From contig JBFFXF010000277.1 of NCBI GenBank assembly GCA_041569895.1, positions 1 through 9,520 of the forward strand: DNA of 9,520 nt. The letters are read 5' to 3'. Numbering within the stretch: the stretch's first letter is position 1; every line of letters starts with the position of its first letter. Below the pieces are notes generated by a model, which ran no database searches, was not told the origin of the DNA, and was given only the letters and a program-made list of their open reading frames with translations. Origin of the DNA: JBFFXF01 sp041569895. Lineage in GTDB: Bacteria; Planctomycetota; UBA8108; JACQVS01. The position numbers and the translations under genes were made by a program. Of the stretch, positions 6,183 through 9,520 are shown piece by piece.

Positions 6183-7376
6183 ATGGACCGGACGCACGAC
6201 CGATCGATCACTCGCCGTCGCTTCATCGCCGCGGGGGGCGCTGCCGCGGGGGGCGCCGCCGCCGGGCTCGCGGTGGCGCCGGGCGCGTTGACGTCGGCCT
6301 CGCCGGGCATCGACAAGCTCCGCGTCGCGTTCGTCGGCGTCGGCGGGCGGGGCTCGAGACACCTGCGGGAGGTGCTCTCCGACACGACCTACGTCGACGT
6401 GGTCGGTATCTGCGACCTCGACGAGGCGCGCGCCGGCAAGGGCGCCGACCGCGTGGCGAGGGCGCTCGGCCGGCGTCCGCCGGTGTTCACGGACCACCGC
6501 AAGCTGCTCGAGGCCGGCGGCATCGACGCCGTGTTCAGCGCCACTCCCTGCGACCAGCACCACCGCATCTACATGGACTGCATCGCCGCCGGCAAACACC
6601 TCTACGGCGAGAAGCCGATGGCGATCACGGTGGCGGAGTGCGACGAGATCGTCGCCGCGCAGGAGAAGCACCCGCGCGTCAAGGTGCAGATCGGCTTCCA
6701 GCGTCGATCCAACCCGCGCTTCATCGAGGCAGTGAAACGCATCCGCGAGGACCGCGTGCTCGGGCCGGTGCTCGAGGGTCGGGCCGCCTACAACAACGCG
6801 TGGGCGCCCCCGTGGGGACTCGGACCGCCGGGCGACTGGAAGAGCCTGCGCGCGCGCTCCGGCGACTGGATGCTCGAGCAGGCGGTGCACTCGTGGGACG
6901 TCCTCAACTGGATCGCCGGATCGACGCCGGTCAGGGCAATGGGCCTCGGCAACCACGAGGTCTTCAAGCAGAAGGATCCGAACCGCGACGTCACCGATCT
7001 CTACGCGGCGATGATCGAGTACCCGGACAACGTCGTCATCCAGTTCAGCCACAGCTGGGTGTCGCCGCCGGACAGGGCCTTCGCCGGGACGTACGTCCGC
7101 ATGGTCGGCCTCCTGGGCGGCGTCGACCTCGGCGAGGGGAAGATCCTGTGGAGCTCGCGCGCCGGCAAGGAGACCGCCGTCGAGACCTTCCAGCAGGAGG
7201 TGCCCAACGACACGACGCTGGCGATCCGCGGGTTCATCGACGCCATCCGACACGACCGCACGCCCCACTCGACGGTCCACAACGGCCGCGACGCCAGCCT
7301 CGTCGGCCTCCTGGTGCGCCAGGCAGTCTACGAGCGCCGCGCGGTGACGTGGGGGGAGATGCTCGCTGCCGGGTAG
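6183..7376 (+). CDS. Tat-exported Gfo/Idh/MocA family oxidoreductase
   Basis: This 397-residue NAD(P)-dependent oxidoreductase has an N-terminal twin-arginine signal (TRRRFIAAGG at 10-19, then an Ala/Gly-rich hydrophobic stretch to about 35), so the folded enzyme is probably exported with its cofactor. The Rossmann domain begins RVAFVGVGGRGSRH (47-60), with the dinucleotide-binding glycine pattern, and continues to the EKP motif (E143-K144-P145). EQAVHSWDVLNW (232-243) supplies the conserved histidine (H236) region of the substrate domain. Family members act on sugars, inositols or their derivatives; the substrate here cannot be assigned. Full length appears intact. It is divergent from the importer fusion and separated from lysS by 300 bp of repeats, so it is probably transcribed alone. 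Multiple Tat-Gfo/Idh/MocA proteins are a habit of Planctomycetota and some other lineages, which is part of the case for the organism guess. Confidence 0.92.
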   Translation: MDRTHDRSITRRRFIAAGGAAAGGAAAGLAVAPGALTSASPGIDKLRVAFVGVGGRGSRHLREVLSDTTYVDVVGICDLDEARAGKGADRVARALGRRPPVFTDHRKLLEAGGIDAVFSATPCDQHHRIYMDCIAAGKHLYGEKPMAITVAECDEIVAAQEKHPRVKVQIGFQRRSNPRFIEAVKRIREDRVLGPVLEGRAAYNNAWAPPWGLGPPGDWKSLRARSGDWMLEQAVHSWDVLNWIAGSTPVRAMGLGNHEVFKQKDPNRDVTDLYAAMIEYPDNVVIQFSHSWVSPPDRAFAGTYVRMVGLLGGVDLGEGKILWSSRAGKETAVETFQQEVPNDTTLAIRGFIDAIRHDRTPHSTVHNGRDASLVGLLVRQAVYERRAVTWGEMLAAG

Positions 7377-7432
7377 GGCGGTATTCCACGCCGACCGATG
7401 TCCGAGACGGATGCCCGGAGACCGAGTCCGAT

Positions 7433-7488
7433 CGGAGTCGGAGTCGGAGTCGGTATCGGCCGTCGGTATCGGAGTCGCTCATCGGACT
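7433..7488 (+). repeat. CGGAGT-type array
   Basis: Units in order are CGGAGT three times, CGGTAT, CGGCCGT, CGGTAT, CGGAGT, CGCTCAT and CGGACT: again a fixed CGG with 3 or 4 following bases, and one unit keeping only CG. Looser versions extend left to about 7403. It lies in the 300-bp spacer between the oxidoreductase and lysS, and no gene is supported in it. Confidence 0.85.
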
Positions 7489-7491
7489 CCG
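7470..7491 (+). other. Perfect 7-bp inverted repeat within the array
   Basis: CGGAGTC (7470-7476) and GACTCCG (7485-7491) are exact reverse complements around an 8-base loop. It is the best hairpin in the spacer downstream of the oxidoreductase, but no T-run follows, so it is not a standard intrinsic terminator. A factor-dependent end, a stabilising 3' hairpin, or a chance product of array units meeting in opposite sense are all possible. Confidence 0.4.
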
Positions 7492-7504
7492 CACCCAGAG
7501 CTCT

Positions 7505-7546
7505 CGAGTACGGGAACGGGAACGGAAACGGGTACGGGAACGGGTT
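7505..7546 (+). repeat. CGGGAA-type array
   Basis: Units are CGAGTA, CGGGAA, CGGGAA, CGGAAA, CGGGTA, CGGGAA and CGGGTT, all 6 bp. The block uses a different variable triplet from the CGGAGT block 17 bases to its left, yet keeps the CGG anchor. Confidence 0.85.
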
Positions 7547-7563
7547 TCTGCAACGCTGGGCTC

Positions 7564-7600
7564 CGAGGACGAGGACGAGGACGAGGACGGGACCGGGGCC
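7564..7600 (+). repeat. CGAGGA-type array
   Basis: Four perfect CGAGGA units (7564-7587) are followed by CGGGAC and CGGGGCC. This is the last array before the lysS promoter. The block resembles the reverse complement of the CGTCCT units at 9272-9290 (CGAGGA against AGGACG), so the same module appears in both orientations around lysS. Confidence 0.85.
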
Positions 7601-7614
7601 AAGGAAAAAGAGAG

Positions 7615-7642
7615 TTGCACCATCCCCCGCCCGCGCTACAGT
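7615..7642 (+). promoter_or_regulatory. Probable sigma-70-type promoter of lysS
   Basis: TTGCAC (7615-7620) and TACAGT (7637-7642) are separated by 16 bases. They resemble -35 and -10 boxes. Transcription would start near 7649, leaving a leader of about 28 bases with the ribosome site in it. It begins right after the repeat-filled stretch ends, in an AT-richer patch. Matches are moderate (three and four of six). Confidence 0.45.
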
Positions 7643-7664
7643 GTGCCGTCCGGCACTCGTGCGC

Positions 7665-7669
7665 GGGAG
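7665..7669 (+). promoter_or_regulatory. Ribosome binding site GGGAG for lysS
   Basis: GGGAG lies 7 bases before the ATG at 7677. It settles the start: longer in-frame starts back to 7398 would translate the repeat arrays. Confidence 0.75.
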
Positions 7670-7676
7670 ATGCTCC

Positions 7677-9158
7677 ATGACCTCCGAGATCTTCGACGGT
7701 GACCTGATCGAGAAGCGCCGGGAGCTGCTCGATCAGGGGATCGACCTCTACCCCCACACCTTCCGGAGGACGCACACGCTCACGGAGGTTCGCGACCGCC
7801 AGGAGGAGCTCGTCGGCAAGGAGGTGACGATCGCGGGCCGGCTCACCGCCTTCCGCGACGCGGGCAAGCTCGTGTTCGCGGACCTCCGCGACGAGCGCGG
7901 GCGTCTCCAGGTGATGTTCCGGAAGAACGAGTTCGACGAGGACACCTGGCGGGTCATCAAGAAGAAGCTCGACCTCGGCGACTTCGTCGGCGTCCGCGGC
8001 GAGGTCTTTCACACCAAGAGGGGCGAGCTCAGCGTCCGCCCGGTGGAGTTTCGATACCTCGCCAAGACCGTGGTGCGCGTCCCGATCCAGAAGGCGAAGG
8101 ACGACCAGACCTGGTTCCAGCTCACCGACCCCGAGACCAAGTATCGCGAGCGCTACCTCCACTGGATCACCGATCCCTCGGCGATGAAGCAGGTCGAGGT
8201 GCGGTCGCGGACGATCTCCGCCGTGCGGCGATTCATGGAAGCGCAGGGGTTCCTCGAGGTCACCACGCCGACGATCGAGATGCTCTACGGAGGCGCGGAG
8301 GCCCGTCCGTTCAGGACGACCATCCACGCGCTCTCGGGCCAGGAGGCGTTCCTGCGGATCTCCCCGGAGCTGCCGCTGAAGCGATTCATCGTCGGCGGCT
8401 TCGAGAAGGTCTACACGGTCTGCCAGAACTTCCGCAACGAGGGGATCGACCGCAGCCACAACCCCGAGTTCACGATGATGGAGTGGTACGAGGCGTACAC
8501 CGACTACCGCGACCAGATGGAGCGGTTCGAGTCGCTCGTCTCGAGCGTCGCCGGCGAGGTCACCGGCTCGCCGAAAGTGGCCTACCAGGGGCGCGAGCTC
8601 GACTTCACCCCGCCGTGGCCGCGCCTGACCGTCCTCGGCGCTCTCCGGGACCGCGGTGTCGACGCCGGGTCGATGGACATCGACGCCGTCGTCGCGGAGT
8701 GCGAGCGACGGGAGATCCCGACGCCGAAGCCGCTGACATGGGGGCACTGCATCGCCGCCCTGTTCGAGCACCTGGTCGAGCCGGAGCTCGACGCGCCGAC
8801 CTTCGTGTGCGATTTCCCCCTCGACATCTCGCCGCTCACCAAGGTCCACCGCGAGGACCCCCGCCTCGTCGAGCGCTTCGAGCCGATCGTCGCCGGGATG
8901 GAGTTGGGCAACGCCTACACCGAGCTCACCGACCCGGTCGAGCAGCTCGAGCGCCTGCGGCGGCAGAAGGAGCTCGGCGCCGACGAGGAGGGCGTCGAGC
9001 ATCACCCGATCGACCTCGACTTCGTCAAGGCGCTGGCGTGCGGCATGCCCCCGACCGGCGGCGTCGGCCTCGGCCTGGATCGACTGGTGATGATCCTCGC
9101 GGACGCCCACTCCATCCGCGACGTCATCGCGTTCCCGCTGATGCGACCGCGGGAGTAA
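7677..9158 (+). CDS. lysS: Lysyl-tRNA synthetase, class II
   Basis: This 493-residue enzyme charges tRNA-Lys with lysine in the cytoplasm; E. coli LysS is 505 residues. An OB-fold anticodon-binding domain covers about 48-130 (VTIAGRLTAFRDAGKLVFADL). The class II catalytic core follows with motif 1 around FLEVTTPTIE (192-201), the LysRS-typical YGGAEARPF (204-212), motif 2 FRNEGIDRSHNPEFTMMEW (252-270) and motif 3 GVGLGLDRLVMIL (462-474). All key arginines (R253, R469) are present. The stretch after YGGAEARPF reads TTIHALSGQEAFLRISPEL, where many bacterial enzymes have TH.NAL...YLRIA.EL, so it belongs to a somewhat divergent branch. It appears to be a single-gene unit with its own promoter. 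The strong motif set leaves little doubt about class or amino acid. Confidence 0.96.
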   Translation: MTSEIFDGDLIEKRRELLDQGIDLYPHTFRRTHTLTEVRDRQEELVGKEVTIAGRLTAFRDAGKLVFADLRDERGRLQVMFRKNEFDEDTWRVIKKKLDLGDFVGVRGEVFHTKRGELSVRPVEFRYLAKTVVRVPIQKAKDDQTWFQLTDPETKYRERYLHWITDPSAMKQVEVRSRTISAVRRFMEAQGFLEVTTPTIEMLYGGAEARPFRTTIHALSGQEAFLRISPELPLKRFIVGGFEKVYTVCQNFRNEGIDRSHNPEFTMMEWYEAYTDYRDQMERFESLVSSVAGEVTGSPKVAYQGRELDFTPPWPRLTVLGALRDRGVDAGSMDIDAVVAECERREIPTPKPLTWGHCIAALFEHLVEPELDAPTFVCDFPLDISPLTKVHREDPRLVERFEPIVAGMELGNAYTELTDPVEQLERLRRQKELGADEEGVEHHPIDLDFVKALACGMPPTGGVGLGLDRLVMILADAHSIRDVIAFPLMRPRE

Positions 9159-9220
9159 GGTCTCCCCGGCGGTCGGACAGATCGAAAGCGCGGGCGACGA
9201 TCGACGAGGACGGGAACGCA

Positions 9221-9247
9221 GATTGCGCAGATTGCGCAGATTGAGTA
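9221..9247 (+). repeat. Nonamer repeat GATTGCGCA
   Basis: Two perfect GATTGCGCA copies (9221-9229 and 9230-9238) are followed by GATTGAGTA and preceded by a partial copy ending CGCA. It is a 9-bp period, unlike the 6/7-bp arrays nearby. Similar CGCAGATT-rich strings recur in intergenic DNA of several environmental phyla as I recall them; no function is known to me. Confidence 0.8.
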
Positions 9248-9271
9248 CGAGCACGCCCGAGCTCCGACGTC

Positions 9272-9380
9272 CGTCCTCGTCCTCGTCCCTCGGTCCTCGG
9301 AGTCGGTCAACCGAATCGGAATCGGAGTCGGACCTCGGAATCGGTCATCGGAGTCGGTCGTCGGAGACGGAATCGGCCAT
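9272..9380 (+). repeat. Composite CGTCCT / CGGAAT / CGGAGT array
   Basis: Reading on the plus strand gives CGTCCT, CGTCCT, CGTCCCT, CGGTCCT, CGGAGT, a short irregular piece, then CGGAAT, CGGAGT, CGGACCT, CGGAAT, CGGTCAT, CGGAGT, CGGTCGT, CGGAGA, CGGAAT and CGGCCAT. Each unit is CG[G/T] plus 3 or 4 bases. It runs without a gap into the CGGTCA array. No gene or clear terminator is visible in the 9159-9520 spacer. Confidence 0.85.
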
Positions 9381-9520
9381 CGGTCACGGTCACGGTCACG
9401 GTCACGGTCACGGGTCACGGTCACGGGTCACGGTCACGGGTCACGGTCACGGGTCACGGGTCACGGGTCACGGTCACGGCCACGGTCACGGCCACGGGTC
9501 ACGGTCACGGTCACGGTCAC
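9381..9520 (+). repeat. CGGTCA / CGGGTCA array running off the right edge
   Basis: Twenty-two consecutive units cover 9381-9519: fifteen 6-mers (CGGTCA, two of them CGGCCA) and seven 7-mers (CGGGTCA). The 7-mer differs from that of the first array, which is CGGTCCA read on its minus strand. The array faces the opposite way to the 1172-1253 array and continues past base 9520, so its full length is unknown. Confidence 0.93.

Noticed and set aside
7398..7676. N-terminal extension of lysS starting at 7398
   Set aside because: It would translate repeat arrays and the promoter. GGGAG and the ATG at 7677 give a start that matches the usual length of the enzyme.
7479..9254. 591-codon minus-strand frame opposite lysS
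   Set aside because: It is an antisense shadow of lysS that also runs through the repeats.
9381..9520. CRISPR-like array
   Set aside because: Units are 6-7 bp with no spacers and no cas genes; these are short tandem repeats.

Overview
The window is GC-rich chromosomal DNA from a Gram-negative (diderm) bacterium. A waaF-type heptosyltransferase, a lipobox lipoprotein and a Tat-exported Gfo/Idh/MocA oxidoreductase all point to an outer membrane and a periplasm. The Tat-Gfo/Idh/MocA protein and the repeat-filled spacers resemble Planctomycetota or a similar high-GC environmental lineage. That placement is a guess; nothing here fixes the phylum.

Layout: (1) bases 2-1048, +, a waaF-like heptosyltransferase whose start lies left of the window. 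(2) 1049-1275, a convergent spacer with repeat arrays. (3) A minus-strand pair, probably one operon transcribed right to left: a ferric-type ABC importer permease fused in frame to its lipoprotein solute-binding protein (3472-6090), then, 15 bases on, an MsbA-like ABC exporter half-transporter with a large extra periplasmic domain (1276-3456). (4) 6091-6182, a short divergent spacer. (5) 6183-7376, +, the Tat-signal oxidoreductase. (6) 7377-7676, a repeat-filled spacer ending in a lysS promoter. (7) 7677-9158, +, lysS. (8) 9159-9520, a repeat-filled spacer running off the right edge.

How the genes relate: the heptosyltransferase and the MsbA-like exporter both fit outer-membrane glycolipid work, but they are convergent and so separately transcribed. 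The permease/binding-protein fusion is an importer lacking its own ATPase gene in this window. lysS is housekeeping. No complete pathway is visible.

Two things stand out. First, the convergent and co-directional spacers with room for them carry arrays built on one rule: CGG (sometimes CGA or CGT) followed by 3 or 4 variable bases, giving mixed 6- and 7-bp units. Block-specific versions include CGGTCA, CGGAGT, CGGGAA and CGAGGA. The 92-bp divergent spacer lacks them. Second, the permease-binding-protein fusion keeps a complete lipoprotein signal at the junction. An internal ATG there is preceded by GGAGG and a small hairpin, which suggests that the binding protein may also be made or released separately.
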